From Phaeoceros laevis (taxonomy: Eukaryota; Anthocerotophyta; Anthocerotopsida; Notothyladales), in assembly GCA_049999765.1 (NCBI GenBank), contig JBNGIQ010007841.1:23225-87224 (forward strand): a stretch of 64,000 bases of DNA. The letters are read 5' to 3'. A model generated the notes under the pieces. The model was not told the DNA's origin. It saw only the letters and a list, made by a program, of their open reading frames with translations, and searched no databases. This document shows positions 33,824-46,047 of this stretch, piece after piece. Within the stretch, counting starts at the first letter, position 1. Each line of letters opens with the position of its first letter. The position numbers were made by a program, and so were the translations under genes.

Positions 33824-36675
33824 ATGAAATTGAGACAGCAGCAACTCGGGACAGGCTCGAGTTTCGTCTTCCGCAACATGGAGTATGGCACAGAAGACAA
33901 CCAAACACGGCATTCCATGTTGCTTCAGAGCAGTGCGGAGACCGAATTCTGCCATGCACTTGCCGCTCCATTTCTGGACCAACCCGATGAGTTTCGGGAG
34001 CAGATTTCTGATGGGGAACTGAGGAGCCAGTTTGCCTACAATCGAAAGGACAAGTCTCTCGGCCTATTGTGTGACAAGTAAGTCCTCGGTGAGGCTCCTT
34101 TGATGTCGAAAGCCTTGTGGCTGTGTGTTGGATGCCGCGTCGCCCTCGTGCTTCTCCCATCACAACTTATTCTCCTTGTCTGATTCATCCAGCTTTTTGA
34201 GCCTTTATGGCAATGACGAAGCGACGTCAATAAGTCTGGACGATGCAGCATTTCGCTTAGGTGATCATCTCACCAGGGGCATGTCATTAGACAGGTCTCC
34301 CGAATCTAATGTGGATAGCAGCTCTCATCGATGGCATTCCCCCGGAAAGATTGCAAGATTCCTAATGGATGCACTAGTTGGTGAGCTTGTCAAATAAGTC
34401 TTCAACTGTGCGCAGGCGTGGAGAGGAGGCGCATTTATGATATAGTGAACGTCCTGGAAAGCATTGAAGTGAGCTTATTACAGTGCAGTTCTTCGCCCTG
34501 TGTAGATGCAGACTGTACATCACCTCACTAGCTAACCAATTGGCCTCTTTGGTGTGTTAAGATACTCGTCAGAAAAGCAAAGAACAAGTACACATGGAAT
34601 GGTTTCAGTCGACTTCCTATGGCTCTGAATGCAATCAAGGTGGGTAGGCTGTGCCGGCAGATATTATAGAATCTGTGGTTCTTGTTTTGAAATTTTCATT
34701 TTCTGGTGGCAGAACACTGGTTTCAGCGATCGCTGTTCTGAAGACTCGGGGACGAAAGAAGATTTGGGGACGGGAGCACCGGAAGCGGATATGGTAGGTG
34801 ATGTGATTGAACCTTATTTTGAGGCATTTACAGCTCATAGCCTTGAATGACCTGCCTTTGTGAGGTCAGCAGTTATCCACTGATGATCTTTGTCTTCGCA
34901 GAAACTCCGTTCGTGCTGTGAGCATGATGCTTCGGAGAATGGTCCACACTCTGAGGCCAACAGTTCCCCTGAAGGGTTACCCACGCAGCAGTCAGGCAGT
35001 GAAGGTTGTCTGGCACCTGGGAGCAACAAAACGCAGCAGCGCCAAGCCTTATCGGAAAGCGCAGGTTAGTAATCTGTTCTATCTGTCAGCGCGAGTCTTG
35101 CGTTGCAATCGCCGCCTGGTCTTGAATACTGGCAGGCTATCGTTGCTAGTCAGCTGCTTGTTCAATGTCCACTTCAGAAAAAAGGCGGAAAAAGTCCCTG
35201 GGATTACTGAGCCAGAAGTTCGTTCAACTGTTTCTGACATCTCAGGCAAGTGCAAGCCGCCTCTGCAGAAAGCCTGGGTCAGCTGTGGTTTGCATGTCGT
35301 TGACGAACTGACAAACACTTCCGTGACCAGACGCATATTGTCTCCTTGGAAGAAGCAGCCAAGCTGCTACTTGGTGACTGTAAGGAAGCATCAAAGCTGA
35401 AAAGTGAGTTTTCTGTTTTCCACTTGGAGGTTACACTACATGACGCTAGTACTACGTCTTGTCGCGCTTTTGAGCATAGTGATGGTTCTTTGACCTTGTC
35501 ATGTGCATGCAGCAAAAGTTAGGCGGCTTTATGACATCGCCAACATATTAGCGTCCCTACAGCTTATTGAGAAGGTGGGACTCTCAGTTTCTACACTTCT
35601 TGTTAGATGGGCTGATGACTTGAACGTCTGCTCCACATTGGAACAGAGCTTTATTGACTAGTCTTTTCGGTTCTAAAAAGTAGAGAGGGACGTATGGTTC
35701 ACTTGGTGATTTGTGGTAGTTCCAACAGTTGCCTCGTACGTTTTTCAGATCCATATAACGGGGAATCGCAAACCAGCCTTCAGGTGGCTTGGAGTGTGTG
35801 AGGCGACAAAAAGCAACGGTTTGTCCAAGTCATTTGTCATGTCACCGATGATAAAGAATTTGTGTGATGCCTTGGTCTTGATTGCTATTTCCTAAACATG
35901 TAGAGATGAGCACCAATAGTATGGGTAACCGACACCCACAAGGAGCTGCCGCAGCAAGTGCAGCTAGAGGCATCAAGCGAAGACCTGAAGAGTCACCAGC
36001 ACCTGAAGAATCTGTATCGGAGTCGGGGAAAGTGAATTCGAGGTGTTTGCATACAAGAAGCTCTACTCGACCTTGTGATATGACTCAGGCAACGGATTGC
36101 AAATGCAGGCCTGTTTGCTCTGAAACCACCGTAGTTGAAGATCCACAGATTCGTTCCTCAAGCAACTCGGGAGGATGCAAGCTTGATGCCTTGGCTGTAG
36201 TCAGTGGGTGGGGACGCAAGCAGATTGATGGAAGCCAGTGCAGCTTGTCAAGCAGCTCGTGCGCTACTTGTGCATCAGAATGGATACTTCATGATACAGG
36301 GCCATGTTGGTTTTGCTTGCGCCACAGCTCACGTGGAAGGACCACCGAGTTCCGGATGACTAGCTTCCCATCAGGTCCGCAAGGAAAAGCAACTGCAGGA
36401 GGCGTACTCTGTGAGGAGGTTGGTGACCACCTATCAGGGCAGTCGAGCGAACACAAGAGTTCAATTGCGAGAGGTGAGGATGCGTACGCACCAATGCAGT
36501 ATGAGAATAAAGGTAGGCCATTTGATTGGGTGAACGGCAACCACTTGTTTGTTGCGGTTTTCCGCTTGGTTGCCTAGCCTAATCTGTGTGGACTAATCAT
36601 TTGGTTGCAGGCATTCATCTTGTGTTTGAACATTACAACGAAGCTTGGAAGACGTGGTGTGCAAGCAGCAGGTAG
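33824..36675 (+). CDS. Atypical E2F, DEL type (two DNA-binding domains)
   Basis: Twelve exons (33824-34077, 34193-34260, 34416-34468, 34562-34639, 34713-34793, 34902-35064, 35178-35245, 35331-35403, 35513-35574, 35749-35818, 35904-36512, 36611-36675) encode about 547 residues. The first E2F winged helix (about 74-140) has KDKSLGLLCD and VERRRIYDIVNVLESI. The second (about 235-315) has RRKKSLGLLSQKF, KVRRLYDIANILASL and GNRKPAFRWLG. No dimerisation or transactivation domain is seen. This is the DEL/E2F7-8 layout, which binds E2F sites without a DP partner and usually represses, linked in Arabidopsis to endoreduplication and DNA repair. The C-terminal YNEAWKTW block is also DEL-like. Start ATG at 33824 or 33878. 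The intron after 35245 has a GC donor. Confidence 0.9.
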
Positions 36676-37677
36676 AGCCCCAGACGCAGCAGTGCATTGT
36701 TGGGAACAGCAAGCCAGGAGCAAGAGAGGGCCAAATTCCGAAAACCAGAATGCTTTCTTGCTAACCGTGATAGCCTGTTGAGATTAGCTTTTGTCTCATG
36801 CACATGGGTCCTGCTATTGTACATCCCGCGCCGATGAGGACGATACGCCCGTGATGGCAGTTTGACGTGCTGTGTCGCAATGGGCTATGAGGCCTAGTCT
36901 GTAGAGATGTAGCATCATGATAAATTGATGTCCATATGGATTGTCATGGATTCGTGATTTTGTATCTTGGGTTACAAATTACAATAAGAATATCACGATT
37001 TTCACAACGTGCAGTACACCACTGAGTTTGCTTCTTGTCGACCCAATCTTGCCTGCCGGTTTGCCCGGCATGCCCTTGATGCAAGGAAGGACCGAATTTT
37101 GTTGTGCGTCGCAAGCAAGGGTCACAGTGAGCAGGTGCAGATATTTTTCAGCCCAGAGGCCTTGTACATGGGCACCTCGACTAGGTGTGAAAAAGGGTTG
37201 GAAATAGTCCGGCTTGCCTTTTTGAAAATACGAATCGTGGGGTGGCTTGCAATCGTAAGATGCCTGTGAACTCGATATTGTCAAGCATCAACCGGAGGGG
37301 ATCCAAGAAACTCGCTATGTAGCTTGGCAGGCCGGGGGACTAGACTCGCTATTAATACCAAAATTGAGAATTGGTGGTCATTGGGCCGAGCGAAGCGCAT
37401 GGTATGCCTTGCGAATGAGGTGACGTGGCAGGCATGAGGTGGATTTTAGCGTTCTCCGGGGCGGCCGTTATAGACAGAAGACACCCTAGACTACCTACAC
37501 TAGAGTAGAGAGTACACTAATAATAATAAAGCCTGCAAGGTCAAGCATGATGCAGCGTCCAGTCGCCCACAAGTTGCCAGCCAGACTGATGAGGCCACAT
37601 ACATCCAACAGTCAACAGTCAGTCTACTGTACCGGACACAAGTATGCTACGACATATACTGTACTTGGGGGTCGTAA
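36676..37677. other. Gene-free interval downstream of DEL
   Basis: This holds the 3' UTR of DEL and about 900 bases without a recognisable exon. A TAA trinucleotide run lies near 37518-37530. Confidence 0.45.
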
Positions 37678-37810
37678 GGGCCACTTTGCATGTGCCCAGA
37701 CTCGGAGCGAAAAAAGCGCTCCGGGTTTGGGCCTTTTCTTCACATGGGCCTTTCTTTCCTAGCGTGCATAACTGACAAGTGACCTGTTGACCTAAACAGG
37801 GTATAAATCA

Positions 37811-37869
37811 TTTTTTATACATGCTTGGTACGTCCGCGGACTGCGAACGTACCAAGCTGGTATAAAAAA
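37811..37869. repeat. Inverted repeat forming a 23-bp stem
   Basis: The arm at 37811-37833 pairs with 37847-37869 with two mismatched positions (TTTTTTATAC and GCTTGGTACGT blocks), leaving a 13-base loop that contains the palindrome TCCGCGGA. AT-rich flanks extend the pairing a little further. It lies inside the MITE. Confidence 0.8.
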
Positions 37870-37912
37870 CAATTTATTTGTGACTCCTCGGCCCGGAGAA
37901 ATCTAGTGTACC

Positions 37913-37968
37913 CAAAAATAGACTTTGATCTGGGCCGAGCCAAAAATAGACTTTGATCTGGGCCGAGC
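37913..37968. repeat. Tandem duplication, 28-bp unit
   Basis: Two adjacent perfect copies start at 37913 and 37941, each containing GACTTTGATCTGGGCCGAGC. The repeat lies within the MITE. Confidence 0.85.
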
Positions 37969-38008
37969 AGCACTGCTCATTAAACCAGCGCTAAAGTCCA
38001 AAAACTCA

Positions 38009-38136
38009 AATTATTTTATTTTGTGATGTGGCGAAAATTTCTCCCAATCCAAGCTACATGCAAAGTGGCCCTAATTATTTTATTTTGTGATGTGGCGAAG
38101 ATTTCTCCCAATCCAAGCTACATGCAAAGTGGCCCT
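38009..38136. repeat. Tandem duplication, 64-bp unit
   Basis: Copies at 38009-38072 and 38073-38136 differ at about one base (GCGAAAA against GCGAAGA). Each ends with the MITE right terminal repeat ACATGCAAAGTGGCCC. Confidence 0.85.
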
Positions 38137-38138
38137 AA

Positions 38139-39747
38139 GCTTGCCGTAAGCAGTGAGCAGTGCAAAGTGATGATGGGGGAGTCTCTCACCTGCTTCATTC
38201 CTTGATGCGTGACAGAAAGGGGGTACGGAAAGGGAAGCTTTGCTGCATGGCCATATGCATGGATGGGCCCATGCATAGCTTTCCTTTCCTCTGCGAAAAG
38301 TGGTTGTTCCCGGACCCACAGACGAGTACTATGCCCTTTTCCAAATTTGGATGACCTGGCCTCTCTCGTGTTATTAGACGGAGGTTCTTATTAGACTGAC
38401 CCACCAGACATCACTACTTGATGAGAGATGTGAAGTGTAGTCGTCGGACTGGTGACTGGTGACTGGTGTGGTCCCCAATCAACCAACTAACCGCCATCGG
38501 ATTCGGATCCCCTAAATCTGCCTCCCCGACGGCGCAACAGGCGCTGAGCGGCCCGGGTGGGGCGCCGCACCCCCCGCATGTACATGTGTTGTCGGCGACC
38601 TATCCCGGATCACGCAAATATCTCACTAAACCAGCAGAGATCCTTTTGCCTTTCTACTACATATGTACATAATAATGAGATTTTGTAGTAGTGTACAGTG
38701 TGTGAGAGCAGGCGTTTCATAATTATTATTCGTCTGCCTTGCCTTAAGGGCCTGTGCCAGGTGTCGCCCTGCCTGCCTGGCTGCCTGGCTGGAGGGAACA
38801 TTTGGGTAATCCAAGACTTTTAGACTACTGATAAGAGTAGCCGGTAAGTAAGGCAGCTCTTTCTCCTTGGGACTCTCCCACAGCCTTTGACGCCAAGCCA
38901 ACGCCTTTTGTGGCATGGTGGCGTGCTCAATACCCTGTGGAGTTGGTATAGCACGGCTCTTTTCTACTCCTAGTACCAACTTAGCCAAGGGCAATCAACT
39001 TTAGCATTAATCTATTATGATCTGTACTGGAACAAAAGCAAAAGCGCCCCTAATGAAACACGTAATAACAGCAGTGCAAAGAGGCAGGTACTACTAGTAG
39101 CGTGGATGACGATCGAATAAAGCGCAAGAGGGAGGCAGCAGCAGGCAGCCCAGCCCAGGGTATGCGCCGACGCCCCCACCCCCGCCCATGTTATTAGGGC
39201 GAAAGCAGCGTCTCCCACGGGAGCCTCGCTGCAGCTGCCACACATCCGCACATGCCTCTGAGCTCGGGCCGTAGCGGCGCCTTGAATTCAGCTCTAATTC
39301 CTGGGCCCGCCCTTGTGAGCCCACTCCCGGGGCCCGGCGTCCGGCGCGCGCGAATCAATAATCAATCGATCAAACAATCAATCCTCGGCCCAAGGCGCGC
39401 TAACGTTAGCCTTTGCCTCCTCCTCCCTCCGCCTCCTTCCCCCTTCATCCCTCTTTTCATTCTGGCGGCATTGCAGCAGCATTTTTCGGCCAGCATTTGC
39501 AACGATCGTCTCCACTGTTGTCGCTGGGGAGGGTTGCGTGCCGTAGGCTGCTGTGGCCTCATCATCATCCTTCCTCCTCATTCCTCTCCATTCCTCCTCT
39601 CACAGGCAGCAGTTAGTGGCTGCACCTGCGGAAACGGTCGCAAGGCAGGGCACGGCGTTGCAGACAGCCTGGTTCAAGCTCGGGCCACCTCCCGACCCGA
39701 CCTTCCATGCTCTCCATTTGAAGCAAGCTGCTTTGGGGGGATCGGAC
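38139..39747. other. Upstream region of the DUF688 gene
   Basis: 1.6 kb without a recognised exon. The last 500 bases are rich in CTCC and TCC runs, typical of a plant 5' leader. An open frame continues in phase upstream of 39748 to 39553, but the first ATG is at 39748. Confidence 0.45.
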
Positions 39748-42700
39748 ATGGCGGTGAGCTTGCTTCCGCTGCCTCCTGCAGCTACTGCTCCGGTCCACAA
39801 CACCGTCAAGGACGCCACCCCCCTTCCTCCGCCGGAAGAGGAGAGGATCAACGTCAAGGACGACGACGCCGACAGCTGTTGCTACGAGGCGGACACTGCC
39901 CGCTCCGTGGCCAGCTCCAGCAGCAGCGGCAGCAGCACCACCTCCTATCTCGGTTCCACCATCTTGACCTCCTCTTCCTCGGGCTCTTCCCTGTCGGAGG
40001 ACGGCGCCTCCACCACCAGCACTGAAAATGCCGCTACCCAGCCGAATTCGGGTGCTGAGCTTGCGTCTGTGGGTGGCGTGGTTGAAGCGCAGCAGAAGCA
40101 GGAGGAGGAGCAGCAGCAGCCAGTGGAACAAGCTCTTCTACCACAGGATGCAGCAGCCCAGTCAGGAGGAGGCGGCGGCGGAGGAGGAGGAGGAGGATCC
40201 GCCTCCTGCGACACTGCCCATGGCAATGTAGCTCCCGCTGCTGCGGCTTCTCAGGCCACCGACGAGCAGGAGGATGTGCATGAAGAGGAGGAGCAGCAGC
40301 AGCAGCAGCAGCAGCAGGGGGGGCACCATGCCCTGTCTTTCCTGGAAGACAAGGCTGCGCTGGACAAGATCTTGGAAGAGTCGGAAAATATGTCGCAGCT
40401 CACCAGCGAATCCGACCTCGACGACTGGGCCGCAGCACAGCTGCAACAGCAGCAGCAGCAGCAGCAGCCCTTCCGGGCCGTGAGCTACCCCCGCCCCACG
40501 GTCATCACTTCCTTCACCACCACCAGCTCCTCCAGCGTCTCCAGCAGGCCCAGCACCATGTCCCGCTCGCAGGAGCTCCACTTCGCGGGATCCAGCAGCT
40601 CCGTGCCCGCCGCCAAAATCGCAGCAGCTGCTGCATCATCCCATCCGGGCACCGAGATCGGTTGGGCCAGGGACGGCAGGCCGCCGCCCCTCCTGGACCC
40701 GCCCGCCGACTTCAGCATCAACGGCATTTCAGCGCCCCGGCGGAACCTGAGGCACAGCGGGCCCATGCCGCCTCCTTCCAGGCCTCTCTACTCTCCGGCT
40801 ACCAGCCCCAAGCAAGTCAGGAGCGGCGCCACCATGGCCACTGGGACTTCTCAACTGCACCTCAAGTCCAAATCGGAACACCCATCACCTCGTGCTGCTG
40901 CTGCTGCTTCTTCCTCCTCCTCAGTGTTGCGAGCAGGACAGGGCGATCGCGAGGACTGGGCGTCCCGGACCAGTAGGGAGTACGGGAGGAGCCCGTCGCC
41001 AGTCAACAATCCCGTCGCCGCGACTCCCTCCCCGGCAAGGAGCTTCTACCACACCGGCCTTGTATCTCCAGCCAGGACCTACAACCCTCCGGATTTTGCG
41101 TCACGTGCATTTGGGCACCAGGCCTTCGGCGGCCTCAAGGGAGGCAGAAGTAGCGAGCAAGGCAAATCGCAGCTTGCCAATTTGGAAGAGGAGCTGTCCA
41201 CGCTTCTCCGGAACAGGGCTTCCAACAGAAGGACGGCTGCCACCAACGCCGTCCCCAGCCGCCTCCCGCTTCCTCCGGCTGGGAGAAGGGGATTTTCCAT
41301 GGAGCTGCACAGGGGAAGCCACATGTTTGGAGCAGCACCTGCCTACCAGCGGCAGGCTCTGGAGCCTGCAGCGGTGCAGTACTCGGATGGAGAGGATGAT
41401 GAGGAAGACGAATACGAGGACGAAGAGGGAGATGCTGTGTACGAGGAGAGCATGAGGGAGCTTGAGATTCTGGTCAGGGCTGGCAGCCGTTTCAACCACA
41501 TGGCAACCAGCAAAAAGGCGCCCCAGGAGCAGCAGCTGCCGCCTGCACCTGTCCCGCCACTCGCTGAGAAGGATGACAGCAGCAGGGAACAGCAAGGCGC
41601 GCCTGTGGAGAAGCAGGTTGTGCATGTTGAGCCCTCGCCCCCGAAGACCAAGCTCTCGTGGGCCGCGCTATCCGAATTTGGCCCTTCTCCGGACGACGCT
41701 TCTGCTCCAAAATTGCTTCTGGAATCGGAGAGCCACGAATGTGAGACTGCTACCACTCGACCGCTCGCGTCTCAAGAAACCGACGGCTCGGAATTCCAGC
41801 AGCACCAGCCGCCAAAAAAGTCCCTCACAATGCTGCACATGTCTCAGCGTAGCCAGAAGAAAGTTTTGAAGCCTCTTGGTGACGACGACGACGACTTCTC
41901 TCTGGAGAATGCAAGCTCGCTGGGCAACGTTCCAGTCAACGGTGACGCTGCACATGCTGCTGCCTCTTCTGTGCTCAGCAGCTTGAACAAAGATGTGCAA
42001 TCCTTGGTCAGCAGAGTGAGCTGGAGCTCCAGAAACGAGCTCCGGAAATCCCGCTCCTTGGACGATAGTGATCTACCGGACAAGATTCTTCCATTTGCAA
42101 AGGAGAAAATTGCTGCAGAGGTTGCTAGAGCCAACCTGCTGCAACTCCTGATGCAGGACTCCAAAGAGACTGGGTCCAGCTCGCGGAGGCTCTCCAGCCA
42201 GGATTCTAGGGAAAGCAGCTCTCGTAAGCTGTCCAGGCAGGATTCCAGGGAAAGCAGCTCTCGCAGGCTTTCCAGACAGGGTTCCAGGGACCGTAGCATG
42301 CGCAAGCTGGAGGTGGTGCCAGGTGCAAGCTTCAGGAAACTGGAGGCGGAAGCTGGTAACTCGACCACGGCAAGTCGGCTGGGGAACAATGGTCTTGACC
42401 GCAATTTTCCTTCCTTCAAGACTTTGACTAGTACAGATGTTCCCGCCCCTGCGAAGCCCCCGATGCCTGCATCCAAGAATCCCAACGAGGAGTCCCAACA
42501 ACTGGATCCCAAAGTGTTGGAGAGCCTAGAAAATGTGGCTGTTTTGCGGTTGCGGGGGTCCAGACGCTACTACGGCTCCTTTGCAGACAGTGAGGCCGAT
42601 GGTGCGCAAATTGACCTCACTGCGTCACCTGCTGCCAGATTTCTCGAGGATTCGTCTATTCCAGGTGAGGATCTTGGCCTCTCAATTGCATGTTTTGTCA

Positions 42701-44168
42701 AGATTGTGGTGCTCAACCATTTTAGCTGCTTGTCTCCTCGCAGATGATTTCAGCCAGCCCTTCAGAACCTCGGCTTCTGTGCCGTTCAAGTGGGAAGAAG
42801 CCCCAGGAAAGCCCAAGTCCCCTACAATCTCCGGCCAGAAAGCTTACCCACTGCAGCCACCACCACGGCTTCAGCTTGTCTCCGGTCCATTGCCCTCCCA
42901 TGCTGGAAGTGCAAGCAGTCCAGGGCCTAAACAGGGACAGCAGCAGCGGTTCTCGGGCCCTCAAGACACTGACTGCCGTTCACCTCCTCCGCAGCCGGAG
43001 CAGTCCATTCCGGCCTCGCCTGTCAAAGTGAAAGACCCGGGCGTCTCACCCAAGAGGCACTCACTCAAGAACGTAGGGATGCCCTCCCCGGAGAGCAACA
43101 AGAAGGGGATGTCCCGTCTGCAGAGCCTTCTTCACGGGGGATGCACTTTGTCTGACGTTGCTCCCCTCAGTCATGCTCTGCGGTTGCCAGTGCCTCCCAG
43201 TAAGGAAGTGTGTCGCAACATCGACTTGCTTGCCGGCGGCGACAGAGGTACGTGACTGTCCACCACCTGTGATCCATTGGTTACACCTGCTTGTCATGAC
43301 GGCTGACAGGCTGTCCTGGTTCCTCAACAAATTCTGGTTCGTCCGCAGCAGAGTTGCACAAGCTCTCCAACAAGTCATCCGAAGATGGCTTGTCTCCCAG
43401 CAGTGTTCTGAACGGACCTGCTGAGATGAGCTCCTCGAGTGGCTCTCTCAGTTTTAGCCAGAGAGGAAAGGAAGAGGGTCCTGAGCATTTAGGCAGCTTC
43501 CAGTGTTTCAGCCAGCCAGGAATGGTTACTGCTCAGAGGGACGCTGGCGCAGCGGACATCGCCGTGCGGCAGCCTTCAATGAAGCGGAATCGTTCTGTGA
43601 GGGATGCAGCTGCAACTCCGCAAGCGGGCACCTCCGAAGACGGTTCCATTTCCAAGAACCATTCAGGCCGCCTCCTCGGATCCATCTTAAATGCCGAAAG
43701 CTTCAAGAGCGGCTCCAGCAGAGGCACTTCTGGAAGGTCCTCCAGGAGGCTGCCAGTAGGCTCCGGCAGGGTGAGCATGGGCAGACTCCCTTCCATGAGG
43801 GCACATGAATATCCAGGAAGCAGCAGCGAGTGGGAAGAGGCTGCACCAAAGTCGCCCAAGTCACCAGGCACATCGCGGCCGCTGGCAAAGAAGAGCAAGT
43901 TCGACACCGGTAGGGTTCTGGTCCGAGTACGCAGATTCCCCCGATTCATGGTGAGTTGTCCATCGAGCGCAAGCAGCTCTCCTCTCTGTGCCAGTCTGTG
44001 GTCCTTTGGTCGCTGGATCCTAGCTAACAACTTGGTATTCCCTTGTTCCAGAAAACTTTAAAAAGAGCGATGCGCCGAGCTTTTTGTCTTGGAAATAAAA
44101 GCAGACTGGGTAACAGCCAAAGATACACCACTACCCCAAGCACCATGTATGCCATCACTCTCAACTGA
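39748..44168 (+). CDS. Large DUF688 protein, low-complexity, unknown function
   Basis: Four exons (39748-42664, 42744-43247, 43349-43950, 44052-44168) encode 1379 residues. The DUF688 hallmark VPFKWEEAPGKPK falls just after the first intron, near residue 985. Most of the rest is low complexity: polyserine, polyglutamine, a polyglycine run near residue 145 and an acidic DDEEDEYEDEEGD stretch near 550. About residues 810-860 carry arginine-serine repeats of the form SSRRLSRQDSRES, which resemble phosphorylated docking arrays. Further SxSS and KSPKSPG motifs suggest heavy phosphorylation. The family is restricted to land plants as far as I know and lacks an assigned biochemical role. The N-terminal start is inferred. 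Confidence 0.8.
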
Positions 44169-44759
44169 GAGCCTTCCTCAACTCTTCTCAACTCATCGTT
44201 TCGACTTTCCGGGGGATGGTTGGTCTGGGCAGGGTAGGGTAGGGTGTCTCTCTGCCCGGTGTTGAAGTTGGATGTGTAATTTGTTTCATAGTCCGGCGTA
44301 GCAGAGTTAGGAATGTAATCAAGGCACAACGTCGAGGGAGACACTTCTCCACACATCTGTGTTGTGGACTATGAGACTCCCCACTTGGGCATCCACGTAG
44401 AAAACAGTGACATTATTCTGCAAGAGTAGATCCTTCAGCGCAAAATGTGCCTACCGGCAGGAATAAGGATGTGTCCAGTGACCAGTTCTCTCATTAAGGC
44501 GAGCGTCTGCCTTGCGAGGATCAGTTTTCGGAATCTTTTTTCCTTCATTATACACATGTGGAGCTGTGATCTGATGATTATATTGATGTCCTGAAAGAAA
44601 AGTCATATAGCGAAGCTCTTAAAACCAGCCGGTGAAGCAGCGCACAGGCAAACCTGTTAAAGAGTGGTTTAACTTACAGCTACCACAGAGAACTCCATCC
44701 AGACACAAACCTAGCTCGCCGGGAGAGTCATGATGGGCTTGCCAAATGGAAGCTGAAAC
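44169..44759. other. Intergenic interval
   Basis: This is the 3' region between the DUF688 gene and the F-box-like locus. No exon was recognised. Confidence 0.45.
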
Positions 44760-46047
44760 TTAGCCTGCCTGCAAGGGCAATGGTTTCCACATGAAGCTCC
44801 CGAAGGAATAACCATCCCAGAGACCCAGTTGCTTGGCCTGTGCAGGATCTACAGGCAAATGAATCCACTTTCCTGTGGCAGAATGGAGCATCATTGCAGC
44901 AGGATTGGGGCCTGAACACACAAGCCAGATAAAAAGTCTTCAAGCCCCAGGCGCATCAGAACGACCCGTGTACACCACAGAGACCACACTCAACTTTCGG
45001 TTCGCCTTGACGTCAAGCCCAGACTTCTCATCGGCAATCCAAGCCGGATGCAGAACCAGGTGCAAACTCCAAGATGCACAGACGGTCAGCAGACAAGGCC
45101 AATAAGTTCGCCGGGAACTGATGGTCCTCGTTGGCGAACTTTCGGACTAACAACGCCGGACCTTTCGGACTAACAACGCCGGCACGGCGATGCCACTACA
45201 CTCCTTCATACACAATCAGCGGCGTGCTCATGATGGTCACCAGGGAGTTTACTTGGTGGCCATGGAACAATAACCTCGCAAGTGTCCTGCTCCACCACAT
45301 ACCCTAATATGCCGATGGTGCAAGCGCGTTGTGTGAAGTAACTAGACAATCCCGTTGGGCACAGCAGTCGCTCTATGGTTGCAGACAAGGTCCTCACTCA
45401 TACAGCTTTCAGTGGGTAAAAGTAGCGTCAGTCCGACTCTGACCAGGTGAGCCACACAAGACCAGGTGTAGCAAAATCTCAGAGAGCCAATGCCTCTTGA
45501 CGCCCTTGCTGTGCTCATAAACTATAAGAGCTCGAGTTCAGAGCACACTGTAGCCGCAAAGGTTGGCTTCAGCGACTGGGTGACCAATTAATTCGTTGCC
45601 ACCTGCGTAGCATGGGGTTTCCTACCCAATAATGTAGCAAAGTAGCCAGTGCCCCGCTCGTACTCTCGCAACAAAACTAGGCCCGAGTTACCTCCTCTAG
45701 ATCTCGTGAGGTGCACATCGCTCTGAGGCGCTATCAGAAGGGCGAATCCCGAACCATCTGTTGGAGACAAGATCGAATGCCTGGCATTCGGCCACCATTC
45801 CGCTGCCCCCTGCACTCAGAGGAGGTCGCACCCTGCGGCAGAAGAGGCACCAGGCCGTCTGGATGCCTGCAACGGGTTGAGACATCACAATCCCGTTCCA
45901 TATCCTGCATACTGAACGCATCTGCACCAGGCCGATTGGAAGCAACAGTGCAAATATATACGGCGTACCAACTCCTCCGAAGGGCCGAGAACGAAGCAAT
46001 AAATAGAAGACGCTACTTCCTGGGTGTACACTGTGTACTGTCGCCAT
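44760..46047 (-). pseudogene. F-box/kelch-like locus, frame broken
   Basis: On the minus strand near 45900-46000 the peptide LLPIGLVQMRSVCRIWNGIV matches the second half of an F-box. It is followed in frame by CQAFDLVSNRWFGI, the first kelch-like strand. The similarity then continues in another frame (SGFALLIAPQSDVHL, GGNSGLVLLREYE). Much further on, at 44760-44930, a third frame reads CSGPNPAAMMLHSATGKWIH and ends at a stop. The middle (about 45000-45580) is not interpretable as one frame. This suggests a decayed F-box gene with at least one frameshift. Undetected introns are an alternative, but the intact F-box gene in this window is intronless. Confidence 0.45.
45139..45183. repeat. Tandem duplication, 23-bp unit
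   Basis: CTTTCGGACTAACAACGCCG starts at 45139 and again at 45162. It falls in the uninterpretable middle of the F-box-like locus. Confidence 0.85.

Larger units (their letters stand above)
37675..38138. mobile_element. Tourist/PIF-Harbinger-like MITE
   Basis: A perfect 16-bp terminal inverted repeat, GGGCCACTTTGCATGT at 37678-37693 and its complement at 38120-38135, is flanked on both sides by TAA (37675-37677 and 38136-38138). GGG-starting TIRs with a TWA target duplication are the signature of PIF/Harbinger (Tourist) elements. The 458-bp body has no coding capacity. It contains a foldback at 37811-37869 and two tandem duplications. The right TIR occurs twice, because the last 64 bases are duplicated; the inner copy (38056-38071) is also followed by TAA, so the original right end may have been either. 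Confidence 0.7.

Noticed and set aside
33594-34163. A 189-codon minus-strand frame at the start of the DEL gene
   Set aside because: It overlaps conserved plus-strand E2F coding sequence and shows no domain.
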